Shown piece by piece: positions 32,241-41,557 of a DNA stretch of 48,403 nucleotides. Made by a program: the position numbers and the translations under genes. The notes beneath the pieces are model-generated. The model did not search any database and was not told the DNA's origin. It saw only the letters and a list, made by a program, of their open reading frames with translations. This DNA is from Nemertoderma westbladi (lineage: Eukaryota > Xenacoelomorpha > Nemertodermatida > Nemertodermatidae), in the NCBI GenBank assembly GCA_032718475.1, contig JAUCBJ010001446.1:1-48403 (forward strand), in the 5' to 3' direction. Numbering within the stretch: position 1 is the stretch's first letter; every line of letters begins with the position of its first letter.

Positions 32241-33056
32241 CTACCGGTATGTATCCGCGACCTCCGGGTTTAATCCCGTCGCCCGCGCTATCCTATCGCC
32301 TACATTATTTCTGCCAGCATGGCCTATAGTATGTGCAGTAAGGCCTACAGTATGTCCTACAGTCTGTATGTGTTGCTCGGGATCGAAGTTTATTCTTCTC
32401 GAGTAATCCTCCCCGCGGCTACCGTATTCTCGATCGGTAGGTAGATCCCGTCGGAAAGTTTCTCTTCGACCCCCTCTACTGCTCTCGTCCTCGTACCGGT
32501 ACATCGCGTACCCCTCTCTCGACGCGTAGTGCGCCTCGTCAGGTCGCGTTTCTCCGGGGTGACGGCAATCTCCCGAAGTTCGACCCCACCGACTCTCCCT
32601 TTCCATCTCGACTACCGACGGCTCGCTATCCGTCCTCGCTCTCCTATCATTCGCGGCAGTACTTCTCCCACTATCTTCTCTTCTCCTCTTTTCAGTGCAG
32701 TGTTCCCTTTCGTGAGGTCTCTCTTCGACCTCCTGGTTAAACTCCACTGTTCTTCTTCCCTCTTCTGATCGGGCTCGACGCTTCGTCCGCCCTCTCGCGA
32801 CGTCAACCTGCCCCTCTCTGCTCGATCGCATGCCGCTGGGGATACTCGCAATCCCCCTATTACTCTCCGTCGCCGGGTGTTGCGGTTTACCCAATTCGGC
32901 CCGCGCATTATCCGCCGACGCCTGTGGGACACTCTCTGCCCCCCCCCCCCCTCTCGCTGCTAACTTGTTGCTGTGGGGTTCCCGTAGTCCCCCCCCCCCA
33001 CTCGCCACTAACTTCCCGTTGTGGGGCTCCTGCAGCCCCCTCCCCCCACTCGCCAC
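32241..33056 (-). pseudogene. Gag precursor segment, Arg/Glu-rich
   Basis: Frame ends at an in-frame TAG (32241-32243) and then stays open in the same frame to the poly-G tract at 32064-32083, where it meets the gag frame. The start region consists of 45-bp repeats, each ending in a G run (C13 at 32939-32951 and C11 at 32989-32999 on plus). Composition is Arg, Glu, Ser and Gly with RRxR motifs; no domain recognised. Probably a disordered linker of a long precursor. Confidence 0.5.
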
Positions 33057-33621
33057 ATATCACACCGCTACCTCTTACTCCACTTCTACACCGCTCTCCA
33101 GTCGACACAAAGTTTCTACTGCGGCTAGGTCTATTCACCCCCGCCTCTCTCTCTACTACTACCTGGCCTCTTTCGGGTTGGCTCAACCCCGCCACCTCCT
33201 GCCTACTAACTACGTGGCCTGCCAGGCCGCCGTCGGGTTGACTCAACCCCGCCACCTCCTGCCTACTAACTACGTGGCCTACCAGGCCGCCACCTGTCGT
33301 GTTATACACGTCCGACGCATCCACATTAATAGCACCACCGGTATTGCCATCAGTCAGATCAATTAAGTCTTCTAACTTAATTAAATTATTTTGTGCACCC
33401 AAATTAGAAATGGAATTATTTTGTTCGTTTGAAATAAGATTATTTGAATTATTTTGTAAATTCGAATTTGGGTCATTATTTAAATTATTTGGATTATTTT
33501 GCGTAACTACGTTATTTGAATTATTTCCTACATCAACATTAGAATCGTTCGGATTTAAATTTAAATTACTACCACTAGGTAAAATATTTCCTGCAATAAA
33601 AGTTTGGTTAGAATTATCCAA
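32908..33621 (-). pseudogene. Gag precursor segment, Asn-rich low complexity
   Basis: Open frame with an Asn-rich stretch (NNSNNVVTQNNPNNLNND type) then IKLEDLIDLTDGNTGG and two 20-residue copies of a VGHVVSRQEVAGLSQP repeat (60-bp DNA duplication). It begins next to the C15 tract (33668-33682), where the coiled-coil frame ends, and ends in the next G-rich repeats. The order suggests it continues the coiled-coil frame across the homopolymer. Confidence 0.5.
33174..33293 (-). repeat. Two tandem 60-bp units in the gag precursor
   Basis: CGGGTTG(G/A)CTCAACCCC and the following bases repeat with an exact 60-bp period and three or four substitutions. The frame is kept. Confidence 0.85.
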
Positions 33622-33647
33622 TACGGTACTATTAATATTAACGTCGC

Positions 33648-35138
33648 CTACTCTAGTATTATTATTACCCCCCCCCCCCCCCTGCCCGTACGGTCACACC
33701 TGACTCGGGTTTGTCGTGCGGTCCCTGTAAGTGGGGTATTAATAAATGTTTCCACGACCCCTGGTTCCTCATAAACACTCGAGCCAGCCTCACTCTCCGA
33801 CAATCCCATCCGCGCCAACTCCAGTTTGCGCTTCTGTCTAGTTTGGTACTGTATAAGCCCGCTTAAACGCATATGTAAATCATCCCGCACACGCTGCCCC
33901 TGTTCCATTTTCTCCTTATTTTCCCGCGCGCTCTGCTCGGCCAGTTCCCTCTCTCTTACAACTCTCTCCATTCGTCTCGCCTCCCTCGCTACCTCATGCT
34001 CTTTACGTTCCGCCTCGCGCTCTTTACGTTCCGCCTCGCGCTCTTTACGTTCCGCCTCGCGCCTTTCACGTTCACTCTCCTCTCTCGCCTCACGCTCTTT
34101 ACGTTCACTCTCCTCTCTCGCCTCATGCTCTTTACGTTCACTCTCCTCTCTCGCCTCACGCTCTTCTTGTTCCTTCCTCCCTATTTCCTCACACTCCCTA
34201 AAGCTTCTCGCGGCCTTCTCGGCCCTCTCTCCGGTCTCTCTAACCAGTTTCATTTCCTTCTCTAATAGCGCTCTCCACTCCTCTAACTGTCTCTCTACTT
34301 CTCTCTGGCCTTGCGCTATCAGATCGAGATGGTACACCGCATTTATTTCCCTCACCCGTCTTTCTTTTGCGGAGGATGTAGCAGACTTATCGGTTGTGAC
34401 GGATTCCCTCCGCCTTCTCATTCTACTAACTTTCCCCCTCCTCCCGGAACTTCCTCCGACCGACGAGACCGAATCCTCAGGGTTAACCTCGGATTCGCCC
34501 TCCTCAGGTCTCCTCCAACCCACTAATTTTGCTCCCCGGGCATCGACTAAGTATGGCCCTATGTACACTACACTAGGCTGCATACCCCTACACTCCCATA
34601 GATCATACAGTTCGCTGGCAACCCCTCTCGCTCTGTCCTCGGCTAGTTCTCTCTGCCCAAAGCGCAGTAAATAGTTAAAGTGTTCGTTCGACTCACCTAG
34701 TCTTTTCTTTAACTTTACCTCGTCTACTTTCGCCCCTCCTTTGGCCTCTTTAAGTAGTTTCCGGGTCGCGTTGTAGGCCCGTCGAAGTCGATCGCTGACC
34801 CCGACGTCCTCGTCGCCGACCTCTCCTCCATCTCTCCGGGTCCGGCGTCGTACCGTCGGCCCCACCGTCGCCGTTCCGGTGGGCCGCCCGTCGCCCTCGG
34901 CCTGTGGCTGGCCGGCGACGTTAGTACGTCGACCCTCACTCCGTGCCGACTCGTCTTTCTCCTCTCCCGTCTCGCTTTCTCCTCATAGACGGTCCCCCAC
35001 ATCTTGGTTCGCCGGGTCGTTCGTCGTCGGTGTGGTGTTGACCGGCGTCGTGGGCCTATATCGTCTCGTCGCGGCCTCGCGGATCGTTAGGTCTCCGTCC
35101 GGGGTCCGCGGCGGTGTCGTCTCCCTCCCTTGGCTCAT
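33648..35138 (-). pseudogene. Gag precursor N-terminal segment with long coiled coil
   Basis: An ATG at 35138, about 70 bp inside the 5' LTR, opens a frame MSQGRETTPPRTPDG… that meets TGA at 34983-34985 and continues in the same frame to 33648. After a Pro/Thr-rich leader comes a helical region (about residues 100-160) and then a long charged coiled coil built on EREAREESERKE and EREAERKE repeats. The final residues read a Gly run encoded by the G15 tract (C 33668-33682 on plus), where the frame shifts into the Asn-rich segment. Gag assembly or multimerisation role is inferred from position. Confidence 0.6.
33668..33682 (-). repeat. C15 (G15 in coding sense) at a frame junction
   Basis: Homopolymer between two gag precursor frames. 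Companion tracts lie at 32939-32951 (13), 32989-32999 (11) and 32064-32083 (20). All code for Gly when read in frame. Confidence 0.9.
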
Positions 35139-35206
35139 CTTTGTACTTTAGATTGGTGGCTGGTAGTCACTGTTTAACTAGGGGCGGCAGCTTGGGTTTT
35201 AATCAC

Positions 35207-35766
35207 TGTGACGGGATCCACGAAGGATCCCGATTTATCCGGTTTATCAAACTACGCGTCCCCGCCGTGTGTGAAAGGTGAAAAGAGTTTGTGTTGTTCG
35301 TCGTATATAATCCTTGGGTATAATAGTATAGATGAATGATGATAATATAGAATTGGTAATATAGTAAACGGAAGGCGGGAAACGGTGATTAAAGTCCCGG
35401 TACTTCCCTAGCTAAACTAACCTAACTAACATCAAATGATACACTGACTAAATGATACACTGACTAAATGATAGCTGTACTGATAATATATTGCACGGTT
35501 GGCCAAGTTACGCTACTCAGCCGGTGCCTTCCCCCCATTGGCTAATAACCCTGTTGTCGCCCTTTTACCTCCCCTGAAGTGTTTCCCCTTGCCCCTGCTA
35601 TTCTCCCTCTTTCAGGGGTATAACCCCTAACCCCTATTGTGTGTGTTTCTCCTTCCCACTTTGTTGGGGTGACACGAGGTTGATATTGGTAATCAACCTC
35701 GTACTCCCAATATTGCTTAACGGTTCACTCTATGGGGTTAGTGTGGCGGAATTGGATAAGCTAACA
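35207..35766 (-). repeat. 5' LTR, 560 bp
   Basis: Same length as the left LTR with six substitutions. It is the promoter LTR in minus orientation. The sequence just inside the element reads GTGATTAAAACCCAAGC on the minus strand, which is not an obvious tRNA 3'-end complement, so priming is unresolved. Confidence 0.95.
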
Positions 35767-35771
35767 TACGT

Positions 35772-37438
35772 TGCGGACAACGTAGAAATTAAAAACTCCT
35801 ACTACCAGACTACAGTAAGGCAAATACTACTGGTGATATTTTATATTGATACTACACTCAGATAAAGGTACGCATTTGATGTACCGTCACCGCCTTATAT
35901 TAGTTTTGATACAGTATTATCACTCACACTAAATGTGAAAAATGCAGGTTAATTACAAAATTGTAAATACTGTAGTATTATAAAATTTTGTCTAATTTTT
36001 TCAAAACTGTACTGTTGTACAGTACATGCTAAATGATACTGTACTGTATATACGAAATATCTAAATGCAAAATACTTTTTTGTAGGAGTTTATTGTTTAT
36101 AGTGGAAGCTGGAAGCTTATAATTTTGGGTGCTAAATATAACACTAAATTTTTTATAAATATATTAGAAAAATGTTGTTCAAAACAATACCTTTCTGATA
36201 TATGTTAACACACATATAGTACTAAAAATAATTCAAATTGGTCAATGCCTGACCTGCTATTACTATTTATTTTTAATGACGTTTTTCAAGTAGAACTACA
36301 CCACTTAACTAGAGATACACAAAAACCTTTAATTACAGTACTGTACTGTATGTGCTGAGCATATAGCGCAGTGGAATCCTTTTTAGGTCCGCGTAACGAG
36401 ACCTCTAGTATTCCCTCCGTTGTTGTTGTTAATTTCCAGTTAGGTTTTAGTTTTATAAGGCGGCTTCATATGGCGCAGTGGCGAAATTGGTAGAGCGTCT
36501 TCTAGGTACCGAGTTTAATCCCACTTTACAGTTAATTTTTTTCGGTAGTAAGGTTGCGGCAGTAATTCAATGAGACTATTCATGCGTTAGTAGACGGCGG
36601 ACCTTTGAGCGATTTCGCGCTTGTTTTCACTTACTGTTACTGCGCCTTATTTAAATTTCATATAAAGGAGTGATATACTGTAAATACACACCATGTCCTG
36701 GAATATTGTGTCGTTATTCTGGTTCATGGCCTCCCCCCTCCCAATTTTTTTTACAAATCGTAATGAGATTGCATAAAATTTGAAAGAGAGTTAGTTTCAT
36801 CTCCCTCCTCCTCCATGGGTACGAGACAGAATTGTTATTTTTTGCTTTCATTCTTTAGCTACAAGCGTTTAAAAAAAGTGTCTCCGTCGATATTGCAGCA
36901 GTTCCACCACAGTTATTCTTCAACCTACCTAATAGTGATTTGTAGATACTAGTGAAAATCTGGCCGTGCAAGGATTACAAATATGTAAAAATATTTGAAT
37001 TTGGTAGGGAAATAGCTGAGATGGGCATTCGAATGTTGCATGTATTTACTTGCAGGCCATTTTATTCTATTGAATAAATACATAACATTCTGGAACATTT
37101 TGTTTATCTCATACAGCATAAGTAGCTTGGCAACAATTCAATGCCTACATAATAATACTACTATATAGATATTCCTACATAAGCAAAATGTTCTATAATA
37201 TCAAGGTAATATAGAATCAAAAAATCCTCATTCTGGGAATTTGTTAAGGGTTTGACACCCTTTTTTGGCTAGATTGACTGGACTATAAGAACAATTTCTT
37301 TTCCAATAATTCTAATGAGGTTTGGTGTAGAAAAATTAATAAAAACTATTATTATTATTCTAGAACTTGATTGCAACCTATAAAACCAATCCGGTGCGTT
37401 GTTTACAAAAAATTTAATAAATTTTAGAACTGTCAGTG
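35772..37438. other. AT-rich non-coding sequence
   Basis: No ORF of interest. Begins with the right TACGT duplication (35767-35771). A SINE-like head lies at 36471-36530. GCGCAGTGG also occurs at about 36366, perhaps another degenerate head. Confidence 0.6.
36471..36530 (+). mobile_element. tRNA-derived SINE-like head
   Basis: TGGCGCAGTGGCGAAATTGG (A box) and GAGTTTAATCC (B-box-like, 36511-36521) are spaced as in a tRNA gene, and a T-rich run follows at 36536. No acceptor stem pairing, so it is tRNA-related repeat DNA. Shares GGCGCAGTGG with 17997. Confidence 0.5.
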
Positions 37439-37440
37439 CC

Positions 37441-37448
37441 TATAAAAG
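37441..37448 (+). promoter_or_regulatory. TATA box of the GC-rich gene
   Basis: TATAAAAG lies 51 bp before the ATG at 37492, giving an expected start of transcription near 37471 in a CT-rich stretch. An earlier CTATAAAACC lies at about 37379. Confidence 0.5.
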
Positions 37449-37491
37449 TCAATTTATTACGTCCAACCTCCTCTTCCACCCGAAGATCACG

Positions 37492-38456
37492 ATGGTTCCC
37501 GTCGAGCTCTACCTACGTCGCAACATAACCGCCGGATCACCGACCGACTTCATCAGGGTCGACGAGATTCCTGCCCTTCGCACCCGCTCGCAGAGGCAGA
37601 AGTTGACCGCGTTGAAGGAGGCCGTGGGGCAGCTGGGCATCCCCGTCACCTACAAGACCATCCCCGGCCACAAGGAGAGATCGCCGATGCTGAAGATCCA
37701 CGGCATCCGCGAGAAGACATCGGAGGAGAAGTTGAAGCAATCGGTGGTGGTCATCGTGGTCGGGATCCGGAGCGAGTTCCTCGCCATCGTCGACCATCTC
37801 CAGGATCCGAGGCACCTCGAGGTGGATCTCCCCTGGACGAAGAAGAGAGCCGTCGGATTCCTGCCAGGTTCGGACTCCGTCATCACCGTCGTCCTCCCCA
37901 AGAACATCAACGCCCCCAACGCTGCCGGAGCCATCGCCCAGGTTTTCACCGTCGCCAAAAACACCGTCGAGTATGCCCTCAAGGTAGGCACCGTCTTCGG
38001 CGGAGAGGACTCGGAGATGGGAGAGATCGGGGTCCTGAAATCGGTGGGACGGGCCAGTCCCTTGTACGATGGGTACATGCGTGAGTGGACGAAGCCGTGG
38101 GACGGATTTCCCAGTCGCCAGATATACGACATTGGTGAGGATCTGGACAGAAAGATCAAGGTGCGTGGTCGTTGGGTTCGGATCTTGGGGAGGGCAACGA
38201 CGAGCGGTCCCGCTCGTTTCCCCGGCGAGCAGCAGTTGGAGGAGAGGAGCCATGGCGAGTTCGAGATGTCCGGCGTAGTGTGGGCCGTCATAGCGACCAC
38301 GTTCGGACACCCCGTCGAAACATCCCACATCAGTGTCGTTACCGACAAGGCGACAAGGACGGCGAGGGCGCCTCCCCGACCGACAAGAAGAAATATCTAG
38401 AGAGACTTGGCATCGTCGCCTGCGAGATCCTGAGGAAATGCCTCGACGAGACCTGA
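37492..38456 (+). pseudogene. GC-rich single-exon gene of unknown family, broken by an 8-bp duplication
   Basis: The frame is open from 37399, but the TATA position and the sharp rise in GC at 37490 favour ATG 37492 (302 aa to the stop at 38400). CGACAAGG occurs twice in tandem at 38343-38358. Past this duplication, the frame that the shift would otherwise enter stays codon-like to TGA at 38454-38456, so the duplication probably shortened the original C-terminus. Third codon positions are nearly all G or C, unlike the AT-rich flanks. The protein is mixed alpha/beta with hydrophobic VVVIVVGIRSEFLAIV and a basic middle; no membrane segment, zinc site or catalytic motif recognised. No family known to me. 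Antisense open frames here are composition artefacts. Horizontal or viral origin is possible but unproven. Confidence 0.6.
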
Positions 38457-38880
38457 GAAGAATTCACCATCTGTCTTTATAATGTCTTGGATAAATTCAT
38501 GTGGGATCCTCTACTTTTCGGCAATAAAACATAATTATTTGCAAGATTATAAATTAAATCGACGGAAACGTTATATAAGTTATTATTTCTATTCTCATAT
38601 CTATTCTCGGATCTTTGAAGTAATAGGCCAATTTTTTGTCGGATTTCCAAATTAAAAGTGCAAATCAATTTCAACCATCACCAAACATGCGTTCAAAACT
38701 GGTAAAGTGGCAAAAAAATCAGCTAAAAGACACTGATTTGTACACAATTTTTCACCATTTTCTGCAATTTCACAAAAAAATATATGGTAGGGGGGGGGGG
38801 GGGGGGGGGGTGTGGGGTGAATTTTAGGCAAATGCGATTTTTCACCGATTTTATGCTATTTGATTTTTTTTGCATTTTGC
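38457..38880. other. 3' flank with poly(A) signal and G21
   Basis: AATAAA at 38523-38528 lies about 70 bp after the presumed stop of the GC-rich gene, a plausible cleavage signal. Base composition returns to AT-rich. G21 occupies 38790-38810. Confidence 0.5.
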
Positions 38881-39608
38881 CTATAATTTAGGGGCCAAAT
38901 TTTAAACATTTGTGTTTTTTCCCTGTTTTTTGCGCTATTTTTCGTCATTTTTTACGATTTGCCTAAAATTTAGGGGCCAAATTTTAGGCATTTGTGTTTT
39001 TTCCCTGTTTTTTGCGCTATTTTTCGTCATTTTTTACGATTTGCCTAAAATTTAGGGGCCAAATTTTAGGCATTTGTGTTTTTTCCCTGTTTTTTGCGCT
39101 ATTTTTCGTCATTTTTTACAATTTGCCTAAAATTTAGCGGCCAAATTTTAGGCATTTGTGTTTTTTCCCTGTTTTTTGCGCATTTTTTCGTCATTTTTTA
39201 CGATTTGCCTAAAATTTAGGGGCCAAATTTTAGGCATTTGTGTTTTTTCCCTGTTTTTTGCGCTATTTTTCGTCATTTTTTACAATTTGCCTAAAATTTA
39301 GGGGCCAAATTTTAGGCATTTGTGTTTTTTCCCTGTTTTTTGCGCATTTTTTCGTCATTTTTTACGATTTGCCTAAAATTTAGGGGCCAAATTTTAGGCA
39401 TTTGTGTTTTTTCCCTGTTTTTTGCGCTATTTTTCGTCATTTTTTACGATTTGCCTAAAATTTAGGGGCCAAATTTTAGGCATTTGTGTTTTTTCCCTGT
39501 TTTTTGCGCATTTTTTCGTCATTTTTTACGATTTGCCTAAAATTTAGGGGCCAAATTTTAGGCATTTGTGTTTTTTCCCTGTTTTTTGAGCTATTTTTCG
39601 TCATTTAT
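38881..39608. repeat. 83-bp satellite with a palindrome in every unit
   Basis: Nearly nine head-to-tail copies; GGGGCCAAA recurs at 38972, 39055, 39138 (one substitution) and so on, every 83 bp, while the first spacing is 81. Each unit has TTTGTGTTTTTTCCCTG, TTTTTTGCGC and the near-palindrome GCCTAAAATTTAGGGGCCAA continuing into ATTTTAGGC. Units are almost identical, pointing to recent expansion. Confidence 0.92.
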
Positions 39609-39610
39609 TT

Positions 39611-39696
39611 TTAGTTCATCAACACAGCCGTTTTTCGGCGGTGTACATAGATTTTAGTTCATCAACACAGCCGTTTTTCGGCGGGGTACATAGATT
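39611..39696. repeat. Two tandem copies of a 43-bp unit
   Basis: TTAGTTCATCAACACAGCCG then TTTTTCGGCGG and GTACATAGATT, repeated with one substitution (T/G). It directly follows the satellite. Confidence 0.9.
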
Positions 39697-41557
39697 TTAG
39701 TAGTCTTTGCCGTTATTAGTAGTAAGGTTACTGACGCTTTTTGTGTGAAAAGTTCGTGTTGACCGGTTTTTTTTTCAAGTGAGAGTCCACGATGAAGCAG
39801 ATTTCGCTTTTTCTTTGAATGATCTCATTGGATCAATCATCAGTTTGTGGCACTTGATTGCATTTGATTGTACTAATGCATGATTGATTGATGATTGTTA
39901 TGGTTTCCTAAGATTATACTATAATGAATAGAGTAGAAATCCTTGCTATCAAGCTACTCCAAGTGTTATTCTCCTTCAACTTGCTTGGCTGTTTTGCTTG
40001 ATTGTGGGCTACAGTCACAATTCTATCTTTGTTCTTTTGTGGTGTTGTCTTCGTTCTGCCTACTTTCACTAGCAATGGAGATAATACAGTGGACAATTCA
40101 CACTGCATCTGCAAAACCTCTCTCTGCAAGAAATAGCCATATACTGGTCTGGCAGATTCGCCAGCTGCATTCTGCAAATATAATATATGACGCACTTTTC
40201 CTCTATAGCTCTGGTTCCAGTATGCTATACATTGATATTCACCTTATTCCAATTCAAGCACTTTTCTCACACTGCTCTTCTCTTTTGCAGGATATTCAAC
40301 CAAACACATGGTGTTTGCGCTTTTAAGACCTTTGACAGTTTAACCTGCCAAATTAGGATGTCTTTTAGATGATATATATTCTTTAGCTTATGACGAGTAC
40401 TTGATACACTACATTAGCCGAAGCCAGTCTATGCGCAATCATTCACCCGTTGGATATACCCGGGAGACTGAGTTCGGAGCTTAATGATTGATGGTGTAAG
40501 CCTACTGTATTATTCGACTGATCGTAATATATAATCTCTGACAAATATTAGTCACTTTCGGGAAATATTAACAGTTCCTTTAGGATGTGGCGCTCTAAAT
40601 ATGTAAACAGAGTTATGACTTAAACTAGACACAACGAAAAGGCTATAGATTTACGTATATGGCGCATTCTTTAGGAGATGCTTTGTTATCAGTTACAATC
40701 ATACACAATGCCGCACAATACTGCACACTAATCTGCCGACCTTCACTAAATTTGGTCACGTATAAAGAGAGCAACAGACAATTTATGTTGGGCATATGAA
40801 ATAGCATTAGATTCACTTCAAACCACTCAACATAGGTCGCAATCGTTTATCTGTAACCGGTCTCTCTAACCTTTAGTATATCAAGAAGGTGGGGTGTCTG
40901 ACTATTGATCAGTATTCCGATATAATATTTCATCAACAAATATAATGAACAACAGACAGCAAAAGCAGTAATATTAATGTATGAATTGTTTAGTTATGGT
41001 TTGATATAGTTCGATAAGGTTTGATAACAGATATACGTTCTATAATTAAGCCTACTAATGTAAAGCTAAAGAATGCTGATATACGGAGGTGCCAAAAGCC
41101 GATGTTCTTAGGCTCTGGGCAAAAACATAACACTGAACTACTGAGTTCTGTATACACCTCCAACACAGAGACAAAAAACGCTCTGATTGGTCAACCGAAC
41201 AACGAGAGAACAAAGAAACAAAGAAATGTCGACGTGGCAATATCAGCTGTTAGCCGTCGTCATGGTAGCGACACTGTTTTCAAGAGTATCTAGCTTATCG
41301 CGTCACGAGATTGCGGATTATGTCCTCTAAAGTACAAATACAGTACAAATACAGAAGAAATGACTTTTATGTCCTCTAAAACACCAGTACAGCAAGGACA
41401 CGGCCTTTTTATGCCTGGCAAACCAACTACAGAGTACTTTAAGGGAAAATAACCGGTTAATGACGCAAAAGCTTTTACACCGCTCCCAGAAAATGGGATT
41501 TAAGTCTATAAAATATAACAAATCACAGTTTCTAAAATATAAAAATACTCTAAACAG
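39697..41557. other. Non-coding; possible LTR of the right-hand retroelement
   Basis: No gene is convincing; frames of up to 127 aa on plus and 93 aa on minus (39914-40195) match nothing I know. ATGTCCTCTAAA is repeated at 41320 and 41370. On the minus strand GGGAGCGG is followed by TGTAAAAGC at about 41478, resembling a purine tract before an LTR start, so this stretch might contain the 3' LTR of an element whose other end lies outside the window. Confidence 0.3.

Larger units (their letters stand above)
26703..35766 (-). mobile_element. Complete LTR retroelement, 9,064 bp, BEL/Pao-like gag, no pol
   Basis: Two direct LTRs of exactly 560 bp start TGTGACGGGATCC and end GATAAGCTAACA on the plus strand. 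TACGT flanks both outer edges (26698-26702 and 35767-35771). A purine tract adjoins the 26703-27262 LTR on the minus strand, and the gag frames read leftward, so the element is in minus orientation with its 5' LTR at 35207-35766. The LTRs differ at 6 of 560 positions (about 1.1%). Between them I find gag-type frames, an exonuclease-like frame and a zinc-knuckle frame, but no [FY]xDD reverse transcriptase box, RNase H or DDE integrase. No standard tRNA primer site (TGG…) directly follows the 5' LTR. It is non-autonomous, presumably mobilised in trans. Confidence 0.93.

Noticed and set aside
33826-34674. 282-aa plus-strand Leu/Ser frame
   Set aside because: It is the antisense of the Glu/Arg coiled-coil repeats (GAG/CGG codons read as Leu/Ser) in an element that reads on the minus strand.
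37537-38348. Long antisense frames (over 230 aa) opposite the GC-rich gene
   Set aside because: High GC suppresses stop codons on both strands; composition is Asp/Gly/Leu-rich and no promoter or motif supports them.
38881-39608. Regularly spaced repeats as a CRISPR-like array
   Set aside because: The 83-bp units are contiguous and nearly identical, with no unique spacers, in eukaryotic DNA.
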